A stretch of DNA of 64,000 nucleotides, from positions 62,001 through 126,000 of the forward strand of contig NZ_JAINVU010000003.1 of the NCBI RefSeq assembly GCF_019880555.1. The letters run 5' to 3'. A model generated the notes under the pieces. That model saw only the letters and a list, made by a program, of their open reading frames with translations. It did no database searches and was not told where the DNA came from. A program made the position numbers and the translations under genes. Of the stretch, positions 1 to 7,257 are shown piece after piece (positions within the stretch are counted from its first letter, which is position 1; each line of letters begins with the position of its first letter). This DNA comes from Hephaestia mangrovi. Its GTDB lineage: Bacteria; Pseudomonadota; Alphaproteobacteria; Sphingomonadales; Sphingomonadaceae.

Positions 1-1064
1 TGCAACCGCAATCGGCGCTCGACATGGGCAATTCGGGCACATCGACGCGCTTGCTGATGGGTCTCGTGGCGAGCCATGCGATCACCGTCACCTTCACCGG
101 CGACGCCTCGCTGTCGAAACGGCCGATGGCGCGCGTGATCGAGCCGCTGTCGCAGATGGGCACCGACATTACCGCTTCGCCGGGCGGCCGGCTACCGCTG
201 ATGGTGCGCGGCATCGTACCGGCGGTGCCAATCAGCTACACGCTCCCGGTCGCATCGGCACAGGTCAAGTCGGCTGTGCTGCTCGCCGGCCTCAACACGC
301 CAGGCGTCACGCGGGTGATCGAGCCGATCGCGACGCGCGATCATTCCGAGCGGATGCTCGCGGGCTTTGGCGCCGCGATCAGCGTCGAGGAAACTGCCGA
401 GGGCCGCATTATCTCGCTCACCGGCGAGGCCGAATTGAAGCCACAGGACATCACGGTCCCCGGCGACCCGTCATCAGCCGCCTTCTGGGCTGTCGCGGCA
501 TCGATCGTCCCGGGGTCGGATATCACCATCACCAACGTCGGCATGAACCCGACGCGGACCGGGCTGTTCGCGGCGCTCCGCCTGATGGGGGCCGATATCA
601 GCGAACTCGATTCGCGTACGGTCGGCGGCGAGCCGGTCGCCGATCTGCGCGTCCGCCACACCCCGCTCTCCGCGATTGACGTTTCTCCCGAGCTCACCCC
701 CAGCATGATCGACGAATATCCGGTCCTGTTCGTGGCCGCGGCACTTGCCGACGGCCGCACGATCGCGCGCGGCGCGCACGAGTTGCGCGTCAAGGAATCG
801 GATCGCATCGCGACGATGGCGGAGGCGCTTTCCGCATGCGGTGTCGCGATCGATGAGTTCGAGGACGGCCTCGCGATCACCGGCACCGCCGGCCAGCCGA
901 TCGCGGGCGGGGCACGGATCGCCTCGAAACTCGATCATCGCATCGCAATGTCGCTGGCCGTCGCTGGACTGGCGGCGCGCGATCCTGTGACGATCGACGA
1001 CGTCGCGCCGGTCGCCACCAGCTATCCGGGCTTCTTCTCCAGCCTTGACGATCTGACCCAATAG
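1..1064 (+). CDS. aroA: 3-phosphoshikimate 1-carboxyvinyltransferase (EPSP synthase), 5' end missing
   Basis: Catalyses transfer of enolpyruvate from PEP to shikimate-3-phosphate, the sixth step of the shikimate pathway, in the cytoplasm. The open frame runs in from the window edge (first complete codon at base 3), so an upstream ATG at 24 is internal; about 354 residues of the usual 430-450 are present. Visible family motifs are [12 protein letters not shown] near the start (PEP/S3P binding loop), [13 protein letters not shown], an [10 protein letters not shown] stretch and the C-terminal [10 protein letters not shown] motif. The gene ends 14 bases before cmk, the usual aroA-cmk arrangement in alphaproteobacteria, so the two are probably cotranscribed. 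Assignment is firm; only the start is unknown. Confidence 0.96.
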   Translation, partial: QPQSALDMGNSGTSTRLLMGLVASHAITVTFTGDASLSKRPMARVIEPLSQMGTDITASPGGRLPLMVRGIVPAVPISYTLPVASAQVKSAVLLAGLNTPGVTRVIEPIATRDHSERMLAGFGAAISVEETAEGRIISLTGEAELKPQDITVPGDPSSAAFWAVAASIVPGSDITITNVGMNPTRTGLFAALRLMGADISELDSRTVGGEPVADLRVRHTPLSAIDVSPELTPSMIDEYPVLFVAAALADGRTIARGAHELRVKESDRIATMAEALSACGVAIDEFEDGLAITGTAGQPIAGGARIASKLDHRIAMSLAVAGLAARDPVTIDDVAPVATSYPGFFSSLDDLTQ

Positions 1065-1078
1065 AGTTTCGTGTACCG

Positions 1079-1720
1079 ATGATCATCGCCGTCGACGGAC
1101 CCGCCGCTTCCGGCAAGGGCACAATCGCCCGTGCGCTCGCCCGCCACTACGGCCTGCCCCATCTCGACACCGGCCTGCTCTATCGCGCCGTAGCGTTGAC
1201 CGTGATGCGCAACGAGCTCGATCCGGAGAAGGAAGCCGATGCCGTCGCCTCGTGCGATTTCCCCGATTCACTGCTCGACGATCCGGCGCTGAGGGGCGAC
1301 GAGGCCGGCAAGGCGGCATCGATTGTTTCGGCGCACCCGCTGGTCCGCGCGGCGCTGCTGCAGCGCCAGCGGCGGTTCGCGCAGCAACCCGGCGGCGCCG
1401 TGCTCGACGGACGTGACATCGGCACCGTGATCGCGCCGGAGGCCGACGCGAAACTGTTCGTCAAGGCAACGCCGATGATTCGCGCGCGCCGGCGCCACGA
1501 GGAGTTGAAACGCGGCGGCTCGACCGTCACCTACGATCGCGTGCTGGCCGATATTCGTGCCCGTGACGCGCGCGATTCGTCGCGCTCCGCAGCGCCGCTC
1601 GTCCAGGCGCCGGACGCAATGTTGCTCGATACCAGCTTCCTGTCGATCGAAGCGGCGGTGCAGAAGGCGATTGCGCTGGTCGACGCCCGGATCGCGTCAA
1701 ACGCCGACGTGGAACGGTGA
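1079..1720 (+). CDS. cmk: cytidylate kinase
   Basis: Phosphorylates CMP and dCMP with ATP in pyrimidine nucleotide salvage; cytoplasmic. The 213-residue protein opens with [20 protein letters not shown], a P-loop of the cmk type, followed by [12 protein letters not shown] (CMP-binding region), [19 protein letters not shown] and RARRRHEEL (lid arginines). Length and motif order fit the family. It follows aroA by 14 bases, and the start ATG at 1079 is the first in frame after the aroA stop. Its last 24 bases overlap the 3' end of the convergent transporter gene. In many relatives rpsA follows cmk; here it does not. Confidence 0.96.
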   Translation: MIIAVDGPAASGKGTIARALARHYGLPHLDTGLLYRAVALTVMRNELDPEKEADAVASCDFPDSLLDDPALRGDEAGKAASIVSAHPLVRAALLQRQRRFAQQPGGAVLDGRDIGTVIAPEADAKLFVKATPMIRARRRHEELKRGGSTVTYDRVLADIRARDARDSSRSAAPLVQAPDAMLLDTSFLSIEAAVQKAIALVDARIASNADVER

Positions 1721-2446
1721 AAAGTCAGTGCCGCGGTCGTAGACATCTACGCCCTCGGCCCGCTTGAGCCAGCCGACCACGGCATAGGTCACCGGCGTCA
1801 ACACGACTTCCCAGCCGACCTTGAGTACGAACTGGCTTATCATCACTTGCCCCAGCGCCGCGACCGGCCAGTCGGCGAGACCGTAGAAGGCGAGCGGATA
1901 GAAGATCAGGCTGTCGGCCCCCTCGCCGACGATGGTGCTGCCGATCGTGCGGGTCCACAGCCAGCGGCCGCGGGTCCAGATCTTCATCTTGGCAAGCACC
2001 AGCGAATTGAGGAAGTCACCCGCCCAGAAAGCGCAAAGCGACGCGAGGATGATGCGCCATCCGCCGCCGAACACGCGCTCATAGGCGGCTTGGCCTGTCC
2101 ACCCGTCGGCGACCGGCAGGTGCACAACGGTCCATTCCATCACCGCCATGAAGGCTAGTGCGGCGAACCCCGCCCAGATCACGCGCCGCGCGCGGGCATA
2201 GCCGTAAACCTCGGTCAGGATATCGTCGATCACATAGGAGATCGGGAAAAACAGGATGCCGGCGCCGAACGGCCACGGCCCGATCACCGGCAGATCGATC
2301 ACCGATCGCTTTTCGGCGCCGACCACGTTCGACAGCAGCAGCACCACGACGAACGCCACCATGACGAGATCGTAGAAACGAAACGGCCGTGCGCCGATCG
2401 CCTTGGCATCGACGGCCTGGAGCGAGACTGTGTGACGATCCCCCAT
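1697..2446 (-). CDS. queuosine precursor transporter (YhhQ/VUT family)
   Basis: Integral membrane protein of 249 residues, predicted to import queuosine precursors (preQ0/preQ1) for tRNA modification. Hydrophobic segments begin at [19 protein letters not shown], then [28 protein letters not shown], which is the most recognisable family signature (FPISYxxxDxxTEVYGY), followed by further helices ([30 protein letters not shown] segments). I start it at the ATG at 2446 (MGDRHTVSL); an upstream in-frame TTG at 2482 is less likely. Convergent with and overlapping the end of cmk by 24 bases. Family assignment is good; the exact substrate is inferred from the family. Confidence 0.88.
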   Translation of the reverse strand: MGDRHTVSLQAVDAKAIGARPFRFYDLVMVAFVVVLLLSNVVGAEKRSVIDLPVIGPWPFGAGILFFPISYVIDDILTEVYGYARARRVIWAGFAALAFMAVMEWTVVHLPVADGWTGQAAYERVFGGGWRIILASLCAFWAGDFLNSLVLAKMKIWTRGRWLWTRTIGSTIVGEGADSLIFYPLAFYGLADWPVAALGQVMISQFVLKVGWEVVLTPVTYAVVGWLKRAEGVDVYDRGTDFSPFHVGV

Positions 2447-2507
2447 GGCCAACGCTATGATCGAGGTTCCGCGATGACGCAATCCGCGCTAACGGACACG
2501 CCATCGC

Positions 2508-2584
2508 GCGCCCGTAGCTCAGTTGGATAGAGCACGAGACTTCTAATCTTGAGGCCGCTGGTTCGAATCCAGCCGGGCGCGCCA
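2508..2584 (+). tRNA. tRNA-Arg (anticodon TCT)
   Basis: A complete cloverleaf can be read: acceptor GCGCCCG pairs with CGGGCGC, the D arm contains AGCTCAGTTGGATAGAGC, the anticodon loop is CTTCTAA (anticodon TCT) and the T arm contains GGTTCGAATCC. CCA is encoded at 2582-2584. Reads AGA/AGG arginine codons. It lies between two minus-strand genes and is transcribed opposite to both. Confidence 0.97.
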
Positions 2585-2615
2585 TCCCCGCCGGACGATA
2601 GCAGCCGCATCGATC

Positions 2616-5417
2616 TCAAAAATTGACGTTCAGGATCACGCGAACCGTGCGCCCGAACTCGGGGCGCGCGAGGAAATATCCCGTGCTGCCGCCGGCATCG
2701 AACGATCCGACGCGCGGATTGCCTTCGGTCAAGCCGAGAACATTGGTGATGTTTGTCGCGTGCACAGACAGTTTGATGTGTCTGTCGAGTTGCGCCTCCA
2801 TATCGAGATTGATGAGCGAATAAGCCGGCAGGCGCTGACTGTTGGCGACATCGGCGAACCGATGCGAATAATGCACGAAATCGGCACCGATCCTCAGGCG
2901 GTCGTTGAGCAGATGCAGGCTGGGCGTCGCGCGCAGCGATAATCGGGGCACGCGGATCAACTGGTTCCCGGTGGCGTCGTGGGTAACTGCCTGGCCATCG
3001 GCGAGATCGACATAGACGAAGTTGCGGTAACGCGGGTTCTGCAGCGTCGCCTTGAGGTCCAGCTGCAACGGCCCGAAAAGATCGGCATGGCCATCGAACT
3101 CGAGACCGATCGTCGAGGTATTGGCAATCGAGGTCCGCTCAACATAGCTGTTGGTCACGGCGTCGAAGCGATAGTCGGTGAACGGCAATCGCTCGAAACG
3201 CGTCCCGAAAAGGACGGCGGACAAGCTCCAGTGCCGGCGTTCGAACGTAGTGCCCACCTCGGCCATGGTGATCGGCACGTCCGCGGCATCGGTGCGGTCG
3301 GGCGCCGCATTGAAGTCGGTGGCGCCGGGCAGCCGCGTGGCGCGGGTGAACCGCGCGAACAGGCCGGTGCCTGCGGCCGGATGATAATTGACGCCGATCG
3401 TCCAGTTGAACCCCGCATAGCGGCGACGGATCGGCTCCTCCACGCCGTCGCCCGTCAACACCGCGTCGTCGGCAAGTGTCGCGGTATCGCCGAGGTCGAC
3501 CGCCGTGCTGCCCTCGGCGGCGCCACGGATCGCGATGCGTTCCCAGCGCGCACCGAGATCGATCCGCCAACGCGAACCGACGTGCCATTCGTCGGCGAGA
3601 TAGACCGCGACATTCGACGAGTGAATATGGACGTCATCGAACAGCGATCCATAGCGGATGAATCCGTTGTCGGTCAGCGCGCCGACCGGCTGGCCCGCGG
3701 CGCCGAGCGCGACGACGTCGAGGCGCTGCGCGCGACCGCTCACGTCGAGCAGAACGGTGCTCATCTGCCGATCATAGCCAAGCCGGGTATCGTCATAAGT
3801 CAGGCCGACCGCGATGTCGTGGCGTCCCCAGCGATCGACGCTGTCGGTCACGCGGGTGTCGGTGATGAACTCGTCCATCGGCAGCTGCACCGAAAGCAGA
3901 TTGGCGCCGACCACCAGGCCATTGCCGTTGCTCGACGGCAGAAATGGCTTTCCACTATCGGCATAGCGGATTTCCGCCGTCGCCGCGGTGGGATAGGCCG
4001 TGGCGAGCCGCGGCCAGACGCTCGCGATATAGTCGGTGCCGGCCGCGGGTCGACCGATCGGGAACAGGCCATTGCGAACCGTTTTTCCGGTACGCAACCG
4101 CGACTTGACCTCCAGCGCCGCACTGTCGCCCAACGCGAGCCTACCCATCATCGTATAGAAGGTAACGCGGCTGTCCGTGCCGCGCGACAGATCGAAATCC
4201 CGCGTGCCATCGGCAGTCTTGAACGGGACATGGACATTGTCCGGGCCGTCCAGCGTGTCGGTCAACGGATCGAAGCCGGGAATGGCTTCGACCTTGCCGT
4301 CGGCGCTGAATTGCAACGGTACGGGCAAATAAAGAATAACGCGATCATCGAGCCGCTTGACGTTGAATGCCAGGCGGTTTCGCCCGTCGTCATAATCGAT
4401 TGCCGCGCGCAATTGGCCACCGCGATCGGCCGGGTACCCCGGATCGCGCAACCCGTTATCGTAGCGATAGAAGCCGCCCAGCGACACCCCGATATGCGGC
4501 GCGATCCCGGCGCCGAAGAAGCCATCCACGCGCCGATAGTCGTTGCGGGTCAGTTGAGTAGTCAGCGTGACGCCGGGATCGGTCAGCGCGTCGCGGGTCA
4601 GGAAATTGATGCTGCCGCCCGGGGCGTTGGGCGCGAAGATCGCCGACGGCCCGCCGCGCACGGCCTCGACGCGGTCGATCGTCGCATCGAGCCGCAGCAC
4701 CTGATCGGTGTTGAGATAAGCGAGCCCGCCGTCATATTGTACCGGCAACCCGTCTTCCAGAAGGGCGACCGAAGAATAGCCATCGGTCGGAATGCCGCGT
4801 GAGCGGACGTTATTGCTTGCCTCGCCTCCGGTGGATTCGACCCAGAAACCCGGAATTTCCTTGAACAGATCGGCGGTCGACATCGGTGCCCGGTCAGCGA
4901 GCGTCGCGGCGCTGATCTGGGTGACGGCATAGCTTTCTTCAGCAGCGCTGAGCGCGGCGTCGGCCGCGCGGCCGGTGACGAGGATCTCGGGCGCCGGCGA
5001 CGAGGCGGGCGGCGGTGCGGGACGTGCCTCGGAACGCCCTACGCGGCGTCGCCGCTGCGGAGCGGGCGCGGCAACACGCAACGCAATTGTCCGATCATCG
5101 AAGCTGGCGATGGCGAGCCCGCTACCCTGCAGCAGCTGCTCGAGCGCCGCCCGCGGCTGCATCGTTCCATGCAATCCGGCGACGCGATGCGTCGTGGCAA
5201 TTGCATAGGGATAGAGGATTTGCACGCCCGCCTCACGCGCGAATTGATCGAGCGCCGCGGCCAAACTCTGCGGCTCGATGTCGAAACGGATCGCCCGAGC
5301 CGCCTCGGCTGGCGTGCCCACGATACAAGCGGCCGCGCAGGCCATAGGCACGATTCGATGCAGCGACGCGACGATGCCGCGCCACCTCCCCCGGCGACCT
5401 ATGCGATTCACGCGCAT
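2616..5417 (-). CDS. TonB-dependent outer-membrane receptor with STN signalling domain
   Basis: Outer-membrane beta-barrel receptor of 933 residues of the FecA/FpvA transducer type. After a signal peptide (to about residue 39, ending PAEAA) comes a secretin/TonB N-terminal STN domain (FDIEPQSLAAALDQFAREAGVQILYPY, about 45-115), then a TonB-box-like EILVTGR, the plug (LFKEIPGFWVESTGGEASNNVRSRGIP; VEAVRGGPSAIFAPNAPGGSINF) and a C-terminal barrel ending in FGRTVRVILNVNF. The STN domain normally contacts a FecR anti-sigma, and the gene follows fecR-like and sigma genes on the same strand after 36 bases, so it is very probably the signalling receptor of that unit. Its plug closely resembles that of the divergent receptor starting at 7258. 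Context suggests a phospho-glycan ligand rather than a siderophore, but the ligand is unknown. Confidence 0.93.
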   Translation of the reverse strand: MRVNRIGRRGRWRGIVASLHRIVPMACAAACIVGTPAEAARAIRFDIEPQSLAAALDQFAREAGVQILYPYAIATTHRVAGLHGTMQPRAALEQLLQGSGLAIASFDDRTIALRVAAPAPQRRRRVGRSEARPAPPPASSPAPEILVTGRAADAALSAAEESYAVTQISAATLADRAPMSTADLFKEIPGFWVESTGGEASNNVRSRGIPTDGYSSVALLEDGLPVQYDGGLAYLNTDQVLRLDATIDRVEAVRGGPSAIFAPNAPGGSINFLTRDALTDPGVTLTTQLTRNDYRRVDGFFGAGIAPHIGVSLGGFYRYDNGLRDPGYPADRGGQLRAAIDYDDGRNRLAFNVKRLDDRVILYLPVPLQFSADGKVEAIPGFDPLTDTLDGPDNVHVPFKTADGTRDFDLSRGTDSRVTFYTMMGRLALGDSAALEVKSRLRTGKTVRNGLFPIGRPAAGTDYIASVWPRLATAYPTAATAEIRYADSGKPFLPSSNGNGLVVGANLLSVQLPMDEFITDTRVTDSVDRWGRHDIAVGLTYDDTRLGYDRQMSTVLLDVSGRAQRLDVVALGAAGQPVGALTDNGFIRYGSLFDDVHIHSSNVAVYLADEWHVGSRWRIDLGARWERIAIRGAAEGSTAVDLGDTATLADDAVLTGDGVEEPIRRRYAGFNWTIGVNYHPAAGTGLFARFTRATRLPGATDFNAAPDRTDAADVPITMAEVGTTFERRHWSLSAVLFGTRFERLPFTDYRFDAVTNSYVERTSIANTSTIGLEFDGHADLFGPLQLDLKATLQNPRYRNFVYVDLADGQAVTHDATGNQLIRVPRLSLRATPSLHLLNDRLRIGADFVHYSHRFADVANSQRLPAYSLINLDMEAQLDRHIKLSVHATNITNVLGLTEGNPRVGSFDAGGSTGYFLARPEFGRTVRVILNVNF

Positions 5418-5453
5418 CGCGCGCCAATGCCGCGCGCGCGCGACAACTTCGTG

Positions 5454-6455
5454 TCAGCTACGAGCGGCGTCGATCCCACCAGTGGCGACACGGTAAAGCA
5501 CGATTTGATGATGTTCCCGCCGCGACGCGATTCCGAAACCATCGCGCAGGGCCGCCAGGAAGCTGTCGGGCGCGGCGATGCGAAAGGCGCCGCCGAGTCG
5601 AATCCCCGCCAGGCTCTCGTCGCCGAGCAGGATCTTGTCGGGCAAATAACGGTTGAATTCAGCCACAGCACGATCGAGCCGCATGCCGTCGAAGACGATC
5701 TCGCCGTGCTGCCAGGCAGTCGCGGACGCCATCGTTGACGGCGAAACCGTCTCGATCTGTGCTGCGCCATCACTGATCACCAGCATGTTGCCGGCATCGA
5801 TCGTCTCCGCCTGCGCATCGCGATAGGCGGCGGCGGCGCGGCCGGCGCGCACCAACAAGTCGGCCCCGTCGCGATCGAGCCGCAGGTTGAACGAACCCGA
5901 GCTCAGGCGGGCGTCGATCGGATCGCTATGAACGCGAAATGGCCTGTCGCCGGCGCGGACCAGCAGTGCTGCCTCGCCGCGCTCGAGCCAGAAATCGCGG
6001 CCGTCGTCGAACCGCCAGGCGACGCGCGATGCAGTGTTGAGCAACGCATGGCTGCCGTCGGGCAAAGCGATCGTCCGGCGCTCACCGATTGCCGTTTCGG
6101 CATAGGCGCGGCGCGGCCACGCCACGAACGCGCCGGCGCCACCGATCCCGACCGCAATCGCCGCCGCGCTCGCCGCGACGGCGCGTCGTGATATCAATCC
6201 TGGCTTCGGAGCTGCGCCTTCGCCCTCGCTTTCCGGCTCCGGGTCGGCGGCGGGGCTCTCGATCACAGCGGCGATCCTGCGGTCGCTCGTCCGCCGCCAT
6301 GTCGCGGCTACCTGGGCGAACACCGCGGCGTGCCGGGGGCCGGCGGAGCGCCATGCCTCGAAAGCTTCCTGATCGGCTGTGCCGTGGTCGAGCGCCACCA
6401 GCCAGTCGATCGCCTGGCCCGTCAGATCGTCTCCGTCTTCTCCGCCTGCTCCCAT
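5454..6455 (-). CDS. FecR-type anti-sigma factor / transmembrane regulator
   Basis: A 333-residue inner-membrane sensor that relays receptor occupancy to the ECF sigma factor. The N-terminal DUF4880-like region (AIDWLVALDHGTADQEAFEAWR) would bind sigma. A single membrane segment follows (AVAASAAAIAVGIGGAGAFVAW, about residue 95-116), then the periplasmic FecR domain (ALPDGSHALLNTASRVAWRF ... LERGEAALLV) and a C-terminal DUF4974-like STN-binding fold (FDGMRLDRAVAEFNRYLPDKILL). I chose the ATG at 6455. It overlaps the end of the sigma gene by 34 bases, suggesting translational coupling and fixed stoichiometry. The longer open frame upstream to 7094 is a shadow of the sigma gene. Confidence 0.93.
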   Translation of the reverse strand: MGAGGEDGDDLTGQAIDWLVALDHGTADQEAFEAWRSAGPRHAAVFAQVAATWRRTSDRRIAAVIESPAADPEPESEGEGAAPKPGLISRRAVAASAAAIAVGIGGAGAFVAWPRRAYAETAIGERRTIALPDGSHALLNTASRVAWRFDDGRDFWLERGEAALLVRAGDRPFRVHSDPIDARLSSGSFNLRLDRDGADLLVRAGRAAAAYRDAQAETIDAGNMLVISDGAAQIETVSPSTMASATAWQHGEIVFDGMRLDRAVAEFNRYLPDKILLGDESLAGIRLGGAFRIAAPDSFLAALRDGFGIASRREHHQIVLYRVATGGIDAARS

Positions 6456-7000
6456 GGAGGTGTCTGCTCCGCCTTCCTCTGCGTTGCCGGTTGTGCCAGC
6501 CCTGAGACCAAGAGGCGAAGCGCCCTCTTGATATGCGTCTCCACTGTGGAGACGGATATATTCATCCTTTCCGCTACCTGCGCCGGACGCAAGCCCTCGA
6601 TCCGACGCAGATAGATCGCCTCGCGCATGCGGGGCGGCATCTCCTGCATTACTTCGGCGACTCGATGCAACTCCGAACGGTCCATCGCCACGACGTCGGG
6701 TGTCGGCGCATGATCGGCGAGATCGACGGACGCGAACGCGGCGCTCTGATCGATACGCACGACGTGGGCACGGCGAAACCGCTCGATCGCGAGATTGCGG
6801 ATGATGCGCATGGTGAAGGCGTGGGGATTGGCGATGCCCGCCCAGTCGGCCCGCGCGAATAGCCGCGCATAGGCCTCCTGCACCAGTTCCTCGGCCTCGT
6901 CGGGCTGCTTGACAAGGTGCAGCGCATAGCGCCGATGTTCTTGCTGGAAGGCAAAGACATGGTCGGCAAACCAGATGTCGATGTCGCGCAACCAGGCCAT
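6422..7000 (-). CDS. ECF RNA polymerase sigma factor, FecI type
   Basis: Extracytoplasmic-function sigma factor of 192 residues. Region 2 contains YALHLVKQPDEAEELVQEAYARLFAR and NPHAFTMRIIRNLAIERFRR; region 4 contains MPPRMREAIYLRRIEGLRPAQVAERMNISVSTVETHIKRAL, a typical FecI-family helix-turn-helix. The start is the ATG at 7000 (MAWLRDIDIWFADHV); longer frames back to 7402 lack sigma sequence and run over the opposite receptor's leader. It is first in a minus-strand unit sigma-fecR-receptor, the usual cell-surface-signalling order. Its probable targets are this unit and the divergent receptor operon starting at 7258. Confidence 0.94.
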   Translation of the reverse strand: MAWLRDIDIWFADHVFAFQQEHRRYALHLVKQPDEAEELVQEAYARLFARADWAGIANPHAFTMRIIRNLAIERFRRAHVVRIDQSAAFASVDLADHAPTPDVVAMDRSELHRVAEVMQEMPPRMREAIYLRRIEGLRPAQVAERMNISVSTVETHIKRALRLLVSGLAQPATQRKAEQTPPWEQAEKTETI

Positions 7001-7128
7001 GTTCCCGTGCCCCGTCGGAATGGTGTCGTGGCTTCGGCGGTAGGCCGGCACTGTTACACGTGATTGACACCCGGCCGGACGGAGCAGCCGGCAAGCGACA
7101 GACGCCCCGGCCACCGGTCGAATTCGGC

Positions 7129-7159
7129 TTTCAAAAATATTTTTTCGAACCGTTGTCGT
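7129..7159 (+). promoter_or_regulatory. candidate ECF-sigma promoter for the receptor-phospholipase-mannosidase operon
   Basis: An AT-rich block in otherwise GC-rich sequence: TTTCAAAAATATTTTTTCG followed by CGTTGTCGT. The A-rich -35-like element (AAAAT at 7134-7138) and CGT-containing -10-like element (TGTCGT at 7154-7159) resemble promoters of iron-starvation/FecI-group sigma factors, although spacing differs from the textbook IS box. It lies about 100 bases upstream of the receptor ATG at 7258 and is the most likely target of the adjacent sigma factor. Tentative. Confidence 0.35.
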
Positions 7160-7257
7160 GGAATGCGCGGCGGGGCCCGTCTTCTCCGTGAATGCCGTTC
7201 GCGACCGTCGCGAACCCGAAACAAAGTTCGAAAAACCGGACCAGAAGGGGGTCATCC

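Noticed and set aside
2079..2585. Minus-strand frame beginning MARPAGFEPAASRLEVSCSIQLSYGR
   Set aside because: Its start is the antisense translation of tRNA-Arg, a well-known false protein, and the rest overlaps the transporter gene in another frame.
2979..4802. 607-residue plus-strand frame
   Set aside because: Lies entirely antisense to the STN receptor and has the Arg/Gly/Asp-rich make-up of a GC-rich shadow frame; no start signal or motif.
5169..5738. Plus-strand frame of 189 residues across the fecR/receptor junction
   Set aside because: Antisense to two well-supported genes; composition of a shadow frame.
2616..7000. Reading the sigma/FecR/receptor unit as a siderophore system
   Set aside because: The architecture is Fec-like, but no siderophore gene is near and the divergent operon encodes phospho-glycan hydrolases. 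Not excluded, only less supported.
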